A stretch of DNA of 64,000 nt, taken from the NCBI GenBank assembly GCA_000818945.1, contig KN805399.1, positions 331,186 through 395,185 of the forward strand. Reading direction: 5' to 3'. Under the pieces are notes generated by a model. That model saw only the letters and a program-made list of their open reading frames with translations. It had not been told where the DNA came from and made no database searches. Every line of letters begins with the position of its first letter. Position 1 is the first letter of the stretch. This document shows, in pieces, positions 1 through 11,400 of this stretch. The DNA comes from Schizochytrium sp. CCTCC M209059 (taxonomy: Eukaryota > Sar > Bigyra > Thraustochytrida > Thraustochytriidae). Position numbers and translations under genes: made by a program.

Positions 1-1
1 T

Positions 2-2911
2 CATTCGCCGTGGCGCTTCGTGTCACGCGTGTCTGCAAAGTTTGGACGCGTGAGCGGCCGGCTCAGCCAGGTAGGGTCGAACGGCCAGCGACCTAGTCTC
101 GCGTCCCTTAACCGGCGCTCCAGAGCGCTTATCGCCGGCGCCGACCGCCGCCTGACGCACATCCACATACCGGGGACACGGCGAGAAGACAATGAATATG
201 CCTTTGAGGACTCGGGCGCCTCATCGGACGAGGAGGACCTCGAAACCGTAGAAGCTGCATCGCTTCCGAGTCATGCAACGAAAGCAAACTTCATGCTTGC
301 CAAAGTCAAGGGAGGCGTGAAAGGAGCGGGCATGGCGACGGGCCACAAAGTGGCAAATCAGAGGATCCCGCAGCGAATTTGGCTCGCTCTCATCGCCGTC
401 TGCTGGCTGTGGCTAACATCGTACGCACTGGCACAGTACATCGTAAACTCGTACATTCCGGTCCCCGATCTAGACTCGGTGTACGACGGAAACTCGCTAG
501 CGTATGAAACCTCGGCTGCCGCCCGCGAGGAGTACGCCGCAGATGTCGAGCGCGTCGCCGATGCTTGCGAGGCGGCCTTTATCCAGGCCAATTTGACAGA
601 AATTGCACGTAGTCAAAGCTATCGCACCTACAACGAGAATCAGATCACCTGGCTCGCAGGCAACATTACCTTGATCGAAGCCTACTACAACGTCACACAA
701 TTGGCTCTGGACGCGCTCGCAGAGGCCGGCGATATAGACCTCGCAGAAGGATCGATCTATCGCTCAGACTCTGTCGCAGATGAATGTAAACTCATCTCCA
801 GCATTGTCGCTGGTGAAGAAGCTGCAATCAACGCACTCAACAGCGGAAATGAGTACGTTTCGACCACAAACGCAGCGGCCGAGGACCTCGCCTATCAGCT
901 TCAGCGAAAGCGGGAATACGACGCCGAGTATTATGCAAACAAGACGCAAGACTTGGTAGACTTGCAGGAACAGCTCGTCGCCAGCGTGCACAATATGACA
1001 GCGAGTTTCTCGAACATCGGAAGCTATCTGGACGAGTTCAAAGAGTGCGTAGTAGCAGACGGATCCTGCGACAGCTCCAGCTCGACGGTTTTTGATAAGC
1101 TTTCTGGCATGTACACTTCGGGCTTGGAGTTCTTTTCTAACATCAAGACTGCTGCATCTAATTACAAGGAGGCAGCTTTGGAACAAATGAACGAGTACAA
1201 CAAGACCATCAACAGCATCAACAACAATCTTGCGTCCATTCAACAACACTTTGGAACCATTAATGGAATTCCGTCCACATCAGACACAAGCACGCCAAAC
1301 TTTGACGTGGATGGCTACTCGATGGATTCTGTGAGCACCCCGAATGAAGTCACGAATTCCTTCAATGACTCGTATTCGTCGTTGACGTCCAACGTGAGCA
1401 GTTCAGGAGAAGTCTTTGAGGCTGACGCCGATGCGACGCGGGAGAACTCTGTTGGCTGGGAAGAGGGATGGGACGATGACTACAGCCCTGCAGACAACGA
1501 AACAGAAACAAACGCAACCGTCGACGCGCTTGCATCCTTGGGAGATACGTTCGTTTCAAACTTCAGTTCAACACTGAGCGCCATCACCGAAGATGTCGAT
1601 GAGAATTATGGCGACGTCATCGACTCGGTCGTATCAACCACCGTCAACGCCACTGTGTCGGCCTCTGATGTTCTTGTTGAACTCACAGACCACTCGTCGT
1701 GGGACTTTTACGCGTACAACTCAAGCATTATCTCGCAGATCTCGGATGGTATTCAAGATATGAGCGACCTTATCCTGATCTTTGACACTGTCTTTCGCGT
1801 CATGTACACGCTCATCATTATCAACAAATATTGGTCCCTCACAGGACTTGCAACACCTCCTGGTGATGCTCGCATCAAGTCTGAGTCCGGGGCTGGGTGG
1901 GGCCCAAAGAAGACTCAAGCGCAAAAGCTCGCGGCCATCTTCCTGAACCCGATCTTCATCACCTTGGTGTCGGTGACGGGTGTGTCGTTGGTCCTGTACA
2001 TGTTTTGGTGGGCGTACAGTCCTCTCTACTTTGCCTACGTGGAGTCCTGCGTGCAAAATGACTGGCGTGACATCGAGTCAGGCACTGCCAACGGAACGAT
2101 GCTCTACCGGAATGCATACTCGGTAGTATTCCAGTACGCATGCGCAACAGGCGATACGCTTGCACAAACGCGCACAGACGACATCAATGTAGGTCGCGAC
2201 TTTTTCTGCAGCAAGCAGACGTACGACGACACGATCTACTACAACGATCAAGTCGAGCTCTTCGATGAGCTCTACCAGCGCTTTGAGTCGACTGTGAATC
2301 AAAACGCCGCACTCGTGGAATGCCTGAATCTGGTCAATATTGACAATCAAGAAAATACGGATTTCGAGGCCCGTGTTGCGTTGGCCAACTTCGCATACGA
2401 ATTTGGACCTCTCACGCAGAGTGCAATCTACGATTGCGACAATGTGCAAGGCTGTGATGCCATTCGTGGCAAGGACGAGGTGCAGAGTCAGGCCGAAGGC
2501 CCAGACGAAGATCTTTTGCAGTCTGTCACCTTTGACGCGACTTGCAACAGCGAATACTGGGTCCATGCCAACCTATTTTCGGGTTTCATGGTAATCAGTG
2601 TGTACATTATCCTGAAGATTTCACGTATCACGGGAAGCCGGGCGCTGGTGCGCGTGCTGTGGCGCCAGGTTGTCGTTCGAAATTTCAGTGTCTTTATCAG
2701 CGTCACGGATCGGGGTGAGATTATCTACCCTGAGCGTGCCACCGAGAAAGGAGACACGATGCAGGAGGCGATCCGATTGGCAGTCAAGAAAGCAATCAAG
2801 TCATGGGAGCGTTGGGGCTGGTTATATTTGTTCACGGCCATTTTCATGAATGCCCCTTGGATTTATGCTTTGTGGTATATTTCGTCGACAATCGAGTACT
2901 CGAGCTCTTGA
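2..2911 (+). CDS. Large multi-pass membrane protein, paralogue A (5' end outside window)
   Basis: The frame is open to the first base. The residues encoded from position 2 (HSPWRFVSRVSAKF, then RVSGRLS) match residues 78-99 of the complete paralogue at 8493-11594, so the gene starts outside the window and about 77 N-terminal residues are missing; the GTG at 20 is not the start. A cytosolic-looking head has an acidic cluster (ASSDEEDLETVEA) and leads to a first membrane segment (IWLALIAVCWLWLTSYAL). A long ectodomain with many N-x-S/T sites follows, then hydrophobic segments around nt 1770-1850 and 1935-2035, a second Cys-containing ectodomain (CVQNDWRDIE), a membrane segment near 2570-2640, the conserved block VSVTDRGEIIYPE-like, and a last membrane segment near 2820-2880. 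The family is not one I recognise. Function unknown; plausibly plasma membrane or an internal membrane system. Confidence 0.8.
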   Translation, partial: HSPWRFVSRVSAKFGRVSGRLSQVGSNGQRPSLASLNRRSRALIAGADRRLTHIHIPGTRREDNEYAFEDSGASSDEEDLETVEAASLPSHATKANFMLAKVKGGVKGAGMATGHKVANQRIPQRIWLALIAVCWLWLTSYALAQYIVNSYIPVPDLDSVYDGNSLAYETSAAAREEYAADVERVADACEAAFIQANLTEIARSQSYRTYNENQITWLAGNITLIEAYYNVTQLALDALAEAGDIDLAEGSIYRSDSVADECKLISSIVAGEEAAINALNSGNEYVSTTNAAAEDLAYQLQRKREYDAEYYANKTQDLVDLQEQLVASVHNMTASFSNIGSYLDEFKECVVADGSCDSSSSTVFDKLSGMYTSGLEFFSNIKTAASNYKEAALEQMNEYNKTINSINNNLASIQQHFGTINGIPSTSDTSTPNFDVDGYSMDSVSTPNEVTNSFNDSYSSLTSNVSSSGEVFEADADATRENSVGWEEGWDDDYSPADNETETNATVDALASLGDTFVSNFSSTLSAITEDVDENYGDVIDSVVSTTVNATVSASDVLVELTDHSSWDFYAYNSSIISQISDGIQDMSDLILIFDTVFRVMYTLIIINKYWSLTGLATPPGDARIKSESGAGWGPKKTQAQKLAAIFLNPIFITLVSVTGVSLVLYMFWWAYSPLYFAYVESCVQNDWRDIESGTANGTMLYRNAYSVVFQYACATGDTLAQTRTDDINVGRDFFCSKQTYDDTIYYNDQVELFDELYQRFESTVNQNAALVECLNLVNIDNQENTDFEARVALANFAYEFGPLTQSAIYDCDNVQGCDAIRGKDEVQSQAEGPDEDLLQSVTFDATCNSEYWVHANLFSGFMVISVYIILKISRITGSRALVRVLWRQVVVRNFSVFISVTDRGEIIYPERATEKGDTMQEAIRLAVKKAIKSWERWGWLYLFTAIFMNAPWIYALWYISSTIEYSSS

Positions 2912-3376
2912 GGACTTTCGATTTCTTTTTCTGTTGTTGTATTATTGTTATCAAATTGTAACTTTGTTTTTGTGTGTTTCGGAATTGTCGACGGATGAGG
3001 TTCGAAAATGTTATATTTCCCACACAGCTTACTTTTGTCTGCAAACGAAGAGCCCGGAACCGTGTATGCTTCCTGGCATTTGATTGGGTTCGACGCTGGA
3101 TGAGGAGGGGGCGGGTGGCGCCGAGGTTTGTCACGAACGGGGTAAGATTGATCGTTTTTTTTGTTGTGTCCTGTGGAATTGGAGGTATGACGCTGTACCA
3201 CAATAAGAATATATTTCAGTTTGATAATTGGCCACGAAGAGAAGACTTCCCAGTATGATTATTGACCTGTCAGCCAAATCACTCCCACCACCAACAACAG
3301 CAATAACAACAGCAGCAACAACAAAAACAACAACATAAATTTAGGGGATGTTTGATCCTCAAAATGTTTTAAAAAA
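2912..3376. other. Convergent 3' intergenic region
   Basis: A+T-richer spacer between two convergent stop codons. It holds a CAA/AAC/CAG-rich stretch at about 3288-3335 and several A/T-rich runs that could serve as 3' UTR. No coding signal seen. Confidence 0.6.
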
Positions 3377-6367
3377 TCACAGATCGCAAATACGATCCGA
3401 ATCAAAGGCCAGGCTTCGCCGCAATGTGATGAGAATGGCGAACCATGGCACAATGAGTGAGATGCCAAAAAGAGTGATGGCGCAGCCGCGGCGCTCAAAG
3501 GCGCGAATGGCGATCCGTAGCTGCTTGACAATGACCTTGCGAAAAGACTCGCCCTTGACAGTGACATCCTCGGGGTAAATCATGGTGCCGTCTTCCCGGC
3601 AGGACGCGATAATCGCAAATTTGTGCGAGCTAAGATGACGCCAGCTGATCTTTACAATGCCGTTGAGGAAGATCATGCGCGCCAAGTTAGTGGTAATGTA
3701 GCCGAGAAGGGCGCAAAAGAAGGTGAGCAGCTCTGCGTGCAGATACCACTCCATGGTGCACGAGGTATCAAAGGTGACGCCTCGAAGAATAGGTTCGCTG
3801 GGGCCTGAGCACTGGAAGTCACAGGGAGCAATCTGATCGCAATCGTAAACACGGTCGAGCGAGAGAACCTGCAAATTAAGCGTTTGCAAATACTCTTCGA
3901 ATGGTGGAAATGTGCGAACGCACGACTCAAGGGCGCTATCTCGGACCAGATTCGAGAATTCGGTCCCCCAGCCATTATCGGTTTCAATCGCATCGAAGTT
4001 AACACAGCTCCGAAGATACTCAATTTTGCCAGAGAGATCGGCGGCACGCGTATTGTAGTACTCGAGACGATCATCTTGGTTCAAGCGAAGCGAGATGGAG
4101 TCGATTGTGGAGTCACGGCAAGAAAGCTCCATGTTGACTCCAATCGAGTCAATCTCCGTGTTGGCCACGTAGTCTCCATCACTAAAGGCATACTGCTCTG
4201 CGAGCGCGTACGAGTTACGGTAGAGCATGGTGCCATTAGCAGTAGTGTTGTAGAGGAGTTCACCATCATTCCCCGTGATGGTGTTCTTAATCTCCGCAAA
4301 GCACTTATCGACACAGTTGTTCGTGTACTCATTGTAGATGGGGCTGTAGGTGCCGTAAAATGCGGCTCCGAAAAGACCAAGAAAGAGGATGATGATGGCA
4401 ATGTTGAAGACGGGGTTCGTGAGAATGTTGCCAATTTTCTGCATAGGGTTGGCTTTGGCCTGAAAAACGCCCGCAGCAATACCGCGCTTGGTGCGGACGT
4501 CGGCAGGAGGAGTGTTAATGGCCGAGATATTCCAATATTTGCGGATAAGCATAATGGAGCGGAGAATACGGTATGCATAATCGAATGCGAGCGCGAGGTC
4601 GTTGACGTCGGTAATGCCGCTGTAGACCTGGTTAAAGACGTCATCAGAGTAAGAGTAGACGTCAGACCACTCGCGAGGGTCCGCTTTGTTGAGAAGGCTC
4701 GCGCTTGCCTCGGAAACGTTCACCTGGGCCTCATCGATGAACTCTTCGATACTGCTCGTGCCATTTTCCTCGGACGAAACGGAGTCGAGCTCGTCCGCTA
4801 CGTCACCAACAATCGTGGCCGAAGAGCGTCTTTGTTCATTAAGGAGGGTCTCGTTGACATAAGGCGGATTATAATCATCAAAGAACACCTGCAGAAGCGC
4901 TGTGGTGTTGCCTTCATAAAGAGCGTTGGAAGCAGCAACGAGGTCTGCTTCCGTGTACACTTTGTCCATGAATCCATTTGCTTGCGCCAACATATCGTCA
5001 TAGACTTCTTCAGGGTTGGGGTCGACGAGATTCGAAAGGGAGTCGTACTGCGCGCTCACGAGACCGCTAAGGGACTCAGAAAAGTCGAGGGAGACGCCAG
5101 AGACGTAGACCAAGGCTGCAGAAAATCCTGCTGCCGAGAGGACGCCCTGGACGCTGACGCAAAAGTCGTAAAGGGACTGATAGTTGGCCATCTTGGCTTC
5201 GATCGAATTGCGGTATACGCGGGCCCGGTCGAGCATTTCTTCGTATTCGCTCTTCATAGAGTCGAATCGGGTCCTGGCCTTGCCAAAGATGGTTGTGTTA
5301 GAGCAGCTCACCGAGTCCCCATTTTGTTTCGTATAGCTACTATCGATCGAGACGCAGGCCATGAACTCGGAGAAGGACTGGTCGATCGCGTCGATCACGG
5401 CCTGCGGGTCTGTGAGGTTCCCTGTGAGGTCGCCAACAACGCTGCTAAAGAGATTGTTGGTCTTGTTGTCCATGTACTGAAGGTCATAGAGCGCGCGGGC
5501 TGCCAGCTGGTTGCTTAGGCCGTTGACAGCCTCATCGGTGGAGCCCTTGTATGCCTCGAGATCGGCGACAGCGCCTGCAGCTAGAGCTTCGCTAGTCAGA
5601 AACTCGGCTATATCCGTCTCTCCACAGGTTCCGGTCTCGTCCACATTGCTGTTTACGTTGCTTGCGTCGCTGAGCTTTTCGTTGGCATCAATGAAGGCTT
5701 CGCTGCAGAGGATGACTTCATCCTTGATCTCCTCAAGGCGGTCCTCAATGGCTGTTTGGATAATTCGGATGCGCTCTTCCTCGTTGGCCTTGTCGCGCGC
5801 GAACGAGACGGTGCACTCCTCGGAGACCTCGACTGCGCAGGCCTTGTAGGCTGCGCGTTGGTCCTGGGTGATTTCGAACATGCGCTCCGTGGAGTCGCTC
5901 ACGGTCGCTTGGGTTGGCGTCGGGATGAAGAGGTGCGTGACTTCCTTGGCGACGACGAGGGAAGTCAGCCAGAGCAGACTAACTGCAAGGGCGCACATGA
6001 AGGCGCGCTCGCAGGCATGTTTCTTCCTGATTTGTTTGTGGACCTGGTTGCCCATACGCTTGACGATATTTCCCTTTTTGTCCTTGACGACCGTGGCGTC
6101 TTCGAGCGGGGGCAAGTCGTCCGGGTGCGCCATGGACGGGGGCCGCGCCTTGAAGAAGGAGCGACCGGGCATTGAGGGGGGTCGCTTGAAGAGTGAGCCA
6201 CCGCCGCTGCCGCCCATCGAGGGTCGCTTCAAAAAGGAGCTGATCTTGCGCGGCGGCGGGCCAGCCGGCAGTGGCGGGGTCGCCGTGGGGACCGCCATGG
6301 TGAACTCCTCTTCATCCTGCTCCGCGAACGGGTACGCCGCTGAGGGCGGCCTTGCCTTGAAAGGCAT
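3377..6367 (-). CDS. Large multi-pass membrane protein, paralogue B (divergent, inverted)
   Basis: 996 aa from the first in-frame ATG at 6367; the frame extends upstream only through a TTG. The N-terminus carries four short repeats of the type F-K-(A)-RPPSM (MPFKARPPS, FLKRPSMG, LFKRPPSMPG, FFKARPPSM), absent from the two neighbours. The first membrane segment follows (AFMCALAVSLLWLTSLVV), then an N-glycosylation-rich ectodomain, a central hydrophobic pair (NPVFNIAIIILFLGLFGAAFYG), a second ectodomain with the shared NGTMLYRNSYA motif, and a C-terminal pair of membrane segments. The block ASCREDGTMIYPEDVTVKGE aligns with VTDRG-IYPE-VTEKGD of paralogues A and C, and VTFDTSC before the third hydrophobic region is also shared. 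It is clearly the same family but more diverged, and is inverted between the other two. Biochemical role unknown. Confidence 0.83.
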   Translation of the reverse strand: MPFKARPPSAAYPFAEQDEEEFTMAVPTATPPLPAGPPPRKISSFLKRPSMGGSGGGSLFKRPPSMPGRSFFKARPPSMAHPDDLPPLEDATVVKDKKGNIVKRMGNQVHKQIRKKHACERAFMCALAVSLLWLTSLVVAKEVTHLFIPTPTQATVSDSTERMFEITQDQRAAYKACAVEVSEECTVSFARDKANEEERIRIIQTAIEDRLEEIKDEVILCSEAFIDANEKLSDASNVNSNVDETGTCGETDIAEFLTSEALAAGAVADLEAYKGSTDEAVNGLSNQLAARALYDLQYMDNKTNNLFSSVVGDLTGNLTDPQAVIDAIDQSFSEFMACVSIDSSYTKQNGDSVSCSNTTIFGKARTRFDSMKSEYEEMLDRARVYRNSIEAKMANYQSLYDFCVSVQGVLSAAGFSAALVYVSGVSLDFSESLSGLVSAQYDSLSNLVDPNPEEVYDDMLAQANGFMDKVYTEADLVAASNALYEGNTTALLQVFFDDYNPPYVNETLLNEQRRSSATIVGDVADELDSVSSEENGTSSIEEFIDEAQVNVSEASASLLNKADPREWSDVYSYSDDVFNQVYSGITDVNDLALAFDYAYRILRSIMLIRKYWNISAINTPPADVRTKRGIAAGVFQAKANPMQKIGNILTNPVFNIAIIILFLGLFGAAFYGTYSPIYNEYTNNCVDKCFAEIKNTITGNDGELLYNTTANGTMLYRNSYALAEQYAFSDGDYVANTEIDSIGVNMELSCRDSTIDSISLRLNQDDRLEYYNTRAADLSGKIEYLRSCVNFDAIETDNGWGTEFSNLVRDSALESCVRTFPPFEEYLQTLNLQVLSLDRVYDCDQIAPCDFQCSGPSEPILRGVTFDTSCTMEWYLHAELLTFFCALLGYITTNLARMIFLNGIVKISWRHLSSHKFAIIASCREDGTMIYPEDVTVKGESFRKVIVKQLRIAIRAFERRGCAITLFGISLIVPWFAILITLRRSLAFDSDRICDL

Positions 6368-8315
6368 CGCCCGAGTACGCTCGGGCAAGCAACCGAGCGA
6401 GCGTGCACGCGAGCACGCGAGCTCGCTTCGGGCGCTTTCGTTGCGGCCGGCCAGCCGGCTCGGCGTCCGTCTCGGTTTCAATGCGTATACTGTAGCAGCT
6501 CAAGCGAGCTTGCGCCCGATCAGCCACTGCCGGTCGCGAGCGAGGCTTTTTTGCAGAAAGGCACGCAGGAAGGCAAGGCGCACCAGCGACGCGGAGCGCG
6601 GAGCGGAGCGGGCCGCGCGCGCGAGGTTTGCTCGCTCGCTCGCTCGCTCGCTCGCTCGCTCCTTCTCCCTGCCGGCTTGGAACTGCACGCGCGTGGTGGT
6701 ACTATGGGCCCTTGTTGAGAAGCCTACCAAGAGCTTTTTTTATTTTGTTCTTTTGTTCATGACCGTCAGTCACACAGACAGTCAAGCCCACGCTGGCTGG
6801 TCGGCGCAAGTGCGCCTACCGCGATACCCGACTTGCAGGCGTGCGCCGCAAGTGGGGTATGTATACCTCTGTTTGTTTGTTGCGTGTATGTCTGTGTGTG
6901 TATCTCGCTTGTGCATGCGCCGGCTACGTGCCCATCAGTCCACCTCGCTCACGTGGCCGCTCGCCTCCGCGCGTCCGCCTCGGCCTCCTCTCTTGGCGGC
7001 TAGCCGCGAAGCTCGCAGCTGTGCGCGAGCGAGCGAGCGTCAGCGAAAAGACTCGCGCTGCAAAACCAGCGCACACCCCCGTTAAAAAAACACACACGCC
7101 CTGCCTCTCAGTGTGAGACCCTGCACGCGCAATGCAAAAAGCCAGACAGACTCCGCCTCTTCTTCCCCTCTCTCTCTCGCAAGTTCTTTCTTCGCAGCCG
7201 CCTCTCTGCCTGCGCTGCTGCCCCTGCGGCGCGCTGGCTCGGCGGCCGTTGGCGAGCGCGGTGGCCGCCGCGGAGATACACACACACGCAGACTGCCAGA
7301 CAGAGAGGAGAGGGAGGGAGGGAGATAGACGGCCGCGAGCAGACGCGGGCCGCGCCGCGAGCCGTCTCGGATCACGCTCCGGCCCGCTACTGTCGCGCGG
7401 CTGCGGAGCCCTCTGCCACTGGTGGCGTGTAGGTCGCAGTGGCTGGCAGGGGCCTCCCGAGGCAGCGCGTCAGCTGCGGGCCCACAGCACCGCGCACGCC
7501 GGGTACGCCCTGGCGGAAGCCGGCGAAGACAGCGCAGTGGAGGCAAGAGGGGCGGAGTCATCTCGCAGACTGCCACAGCCCGCCGCTCGACTCGGGAGCG
7601 AAGCTGGGAGAAAACCAGCGCAGCCGCGCATGCACGCGCGGTAGTGGGCGTGGCCATGGCGGCGTCAAGGCAAATCGAGTAAAACCGGGCATAAATGGCA
7701 AACAGATTTATGGCCGACTTACACGGTCCTTTCGTGACTGGAGAGCTCGACTCCACTGGCAGACCTCCTCTCAGCCTCTGCTTCAAAACCACCTCAGTAA
7801 AGTCTCCGCCACTGGACTTCTGCTTTCCAAAAGGAAAACAAAGAAATTTGAATGTAACTTGTACGAGCCGGCCCGGAAGCAGGCCGGCCGGCCGGCCCTT
7901 AAGTGAAACAAAACCCACGCAAACAGTGCGTGGCGGCGTCGCAAAGTTGGGTAAACGGGGCGGAAAAGTGAAGTATAGCCCCCGGCCGGAGCAGCGCGTG
8001 CACGCGTCTTCACACATATCAGTCAAGCCCGGGCCTAGCGATACTTCTATTTATAGTACTATAAGTGCTTCTACCGAGAAGATTTCTGCCACCACTGTCG
8101 GCACAGTCCTGCCTGCAGCATCAGCAGCAAAGTTCAAGAGCGTGGCGCGCGCGAGGAAGCGAGCGGGGGCAAGCGCAGTGGCGCCGCGCGCGACCAGTTC
8201 GCTTCACTTTGGTTTGCGTCGCTTCGCCCGGCGCGGCGCGGCTCGGCTCGGCTCGGCTCGGCTCGGCTCATCTCGACCCGACCCATCGCGGGCTCGCGTG
8301 CGCGTACTCGGTACG

Positions 8316-8354
<39 letters not shown>

Positions 8355-8492
8355 GGACAGAGCAGCAGCGGCTGCGGCAGCAAACAAAGGCAGCAAAGGC
8401 CAGGCGTAAAAGGTCTCATTAACAGCATACGCGAGCACCGCGGGCGGTGAGACTTGCCTCCTTGAGGCAGTCGAGCGCCAAGGACTCTTTTA
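6368..8492. other. Divergent upstream region of membrane paralogues B and C
   Basis: G+C-rich 2.1-kb spacer. It contains (GCTC)n at about 6629-6662, the inverted-repeat element at 6831-6853 with an extra half-site at 6806, GGCCGGCCGGCC near 7882, a 14-bp perfect palindrome TTATAGTACTATAA at 8051-8064, (CGGCT)n at about 8236-8270 and (GCAC)n at about 8316-8353. Many long G+C-driven open frames cross it on both strands but none has a convincing start or protein character. Confidence 0.6.
6831..6853. promoter_or_regulatory. Inverted-repeat element, copy 1 (ACTTGC-N11-GCAAGT)
   Basis: ACTTGC at 6831-6836 and GCAAGT at 6848-6853. This copy is extended on both sides (ATACC-N2 before, N2-GGTAT after), giving a dyad over 6824-6860. 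A further half-site GCAAGT lies at 6806-6811. It is 464 bp upstream of the paralogue B start codon. Three more copies with the same 11-bp spacer lie in this window. Regulatory function is inference. Confidence 0.5.
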
Positions 8493-11400
8493 ATGCCGTC
8501 CGCGCCTCGACGGACCACTTGGACGACGAGCAAAGACGGACAACCCAGCGTTGAAACTGTGAACAATATGTACCGAGCCGAACATGATGGCAGCAGCCAC
8601 AACGGCGCATCGCAGAGAGTAGCCTCGCAAATGCCACGACGACCAACAGCTCCGCCCCCCGCCGCCAGGTCTCCGCCTCCTCTCCCCGCTGGACCTCTGC
8701 CGGAGGAACACGAGGTTGATCACTCGCCGTGGCACATGTTTTCTTCGCGAATCTCGTCCAAATTCCAGCGCGTGAGCGGGCGCTTAAGCTTGACACGGCG
8801 ACCCAGCGCCTTGGGTCGCCCGAGCATCGTCGGCGAAGGAGGTCTACATCTCCCACGCATGTCCAAAATTTTCCATCGCGATGAGCACCACGAGTTCGCC
8901 TTTGAAGAGGAGGGCGCGTCATCCGACGAAGAGGACCTCGAAACTGTGGAAGCAAAATCGGCCCCGAGTGAAGCCTCGAAATCCAACTTTCTGCTCAACA
9001 GAGTCAAGGGCGGAGTTCAGGGCGCCGGCATTTCAACGGGCCACAAACTCGCGGACAAAAAAATTGGACAGCGCATCTGGCTGGCCCTGATTGCTGTCTG
9101 CTGGCTGTGGATCACCTCGTACGGCATGGCCAAGGCTATCGTAGAAGCCTACATTCCGATTCCCGTTCTCACCGACGTGTCTGATCGCAATTCGTTTGCA
9201 TACTCGACCTCCACGCAGGCTCGGGACGACTACGCGGACGACGTAAATCGTGTCGCGGATGCTTGTGAGGCTGACTTTGAACGAACCTTCCGAATTGAGG
9301 TGCGGCGACGTGACCTCGCCAAGCTATTCAACCAGAATGAGCTCACTTGGTTGATTGGCAACATTACCATTGCCGAGTCCAAGTACAACGCAACGCAGAT
9401 GGAGCTCTACAGCACCGTCAACATGAATGATGTGAACGTTCGCACGGCATCCAGTGCAACCGAGTGCCTCCTGATTGACGGCATCGTGGCCGGTGACGCT
9501 GCCGCTATTAATTCCCTCAATGCCGCCAATGCGTACCGCGCCACTTCGGAGTTGGCGGCCGAGGACCTCGCGTTTCAGATTCAGCGAAAGAAAGAGTACG
9601 ACGAGGAGTACTTTGCCAATAAAACGGACGATTTGCAGTCGCTGCAATTGATGCTCGTGGCAAGCGTGCACAACATGTCGAATACCTTCGATAATACTGA
9701 GGGGTTCGCGGATAGTCTGCGGTCTTGCATGGTGGTTGGTGGCGGCTGCTCTTCCGGCCAATCCATCTTCACCAAGATTCAGGGCACCTTTTCGGAGGCC
9801 AAACAGTTCTTTGATAGGCTGAATCTTGCACTGACCGACTACGAAACCAAAGCCCTGGAGCAAATGACCGAGTACAGGAAAACGATCCAAAAGATCAACG
9901 AACTAAAGGACGACAATCTCGCTGTGTTGGAAAATGCCTTTGGCTCGTTTGGTACCATTCCACCTGAAAGCGATGCGGATACGGATGCCATATTTTACGT
10001 GAGCTTTTCTGATACAAGCATCACGGATGTGGTTTCGAGCTTCCCGGACCTGTACAGCGGTCTCACCTCCGGCATCAGTTCGGACGGGACGGTCTTTGAA
10101 GATTCGTCCGAGACACTCCGAGCAAGCTCGACAGGCTGGGAGGCCGGGTGGACCGACGACTACGACCCTCCTGAAGTTGACACGAATGAGACACTTGCGA
10201 ACTTGTCCGCAAGTGGCGACAGCTTCTTCACGAACTTCGGTGCCACCCTCGGCAGCCTCACGCCAGACTCCTCTGACGAGGCGGAGCCCTTGCCATCCGA
10301 TTCCGTCAACGCTGAGACTCTCAATACCAGTCTTTCCTCTTCCGAGGTCCTCGTCCGACTCACGGATCACTCTTCGTGGGACTTTTACGCTTACGACAAT
10401 TCCGTCACACAAGCCGTCTCGGACGGCATCCAGGAGATGAGCGATTTGATTCTCATCTTCGACATCATTTTCCGCGTCATTCGCACCTTTCTCATTGTTC
10501 ACAAGTATTGGTCACTGACAGGCTTGGCAACACCTCCGGGTGACGCGCGCATCAAGATGGACAATGGCGCCGGCTGGGGACCCAAGAAGACCCCGCTGCA
10601 AAAGATTGCAGCCCTTGTGCTCAACCCGATTGTCATTACGATTCTCTCCGTAGTTGCAGTGGGTTTCATATTTGGCAGCTTTTGGTATGCGTACAGCCCC
10701 CTTTACTACGAGTATGTCGATTCGTGCGTCCAAAACGACTGGCGCGACATCGAAGCTGGCATGGCGAATGGCACCATGCTTTACCGCAATGGTTACACGG
10801 CCACCTTTCAGTACGCATGCGCAGACGGCGACTCCTTGGCACAGTCGCGCACGGACGACATTAACGTCGGTCGTGACGTCGAATGCAGCAAGCAGAGCTT
10901 CGACGACACGGTCCTTTACAACGCACAAGTGGAACGCTTCAACGAGGCGTACGAGCGTTTCTTCTCGACGGTGAGCCAGAACGCCGCTCTGGTGGAGTGC
11001 CTTGATTTGAACTACATTGACGGTGTGTACGGTACGGACTTTCAGTCCAGCACAGCGGATTCTGTCTTTGGTCTCACCTTTGGTCCACTTACAAAGGCCG
11101 CAATTTACGAGTGCGACAATGTTGAGGGCTGCGAAGCGATTCGCGGCAAAGACACGGTGCAAAGTCAAGCAGAGGGCCCCGATGAGAATCTATTGCGCTC
11201 TGTCACCTTTGATGCTGCGTGCTCGAGCGAGTACTGGATTCATGCCAACCTTTTTTCTGGCATTTCCGTGGTGGGTATTTTCATCATCATTAACATCTCG
11301 CGCATCATTGGAAGCCGTGCTCTGGTTCGCGTTTTATGGCGCATCGTCGTTGTTCGGAATTTCAGCGTTCTCATCAGTGTTACTGATCGTGGAGACATTG

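Noticed and set aside
3884..5518. 544-residue open frame antisense to membrane paralogue B
   Set aside because: Opposite strand of a well-supported family member; no motif.
10193..10214. ACTTGC ... GCAAGT inside the paralogue C coding sequence
   Set aside because: The spacer is 10 bp, not 11, and the sequence encodes protein, so it is not counted with the four non-coding copies.
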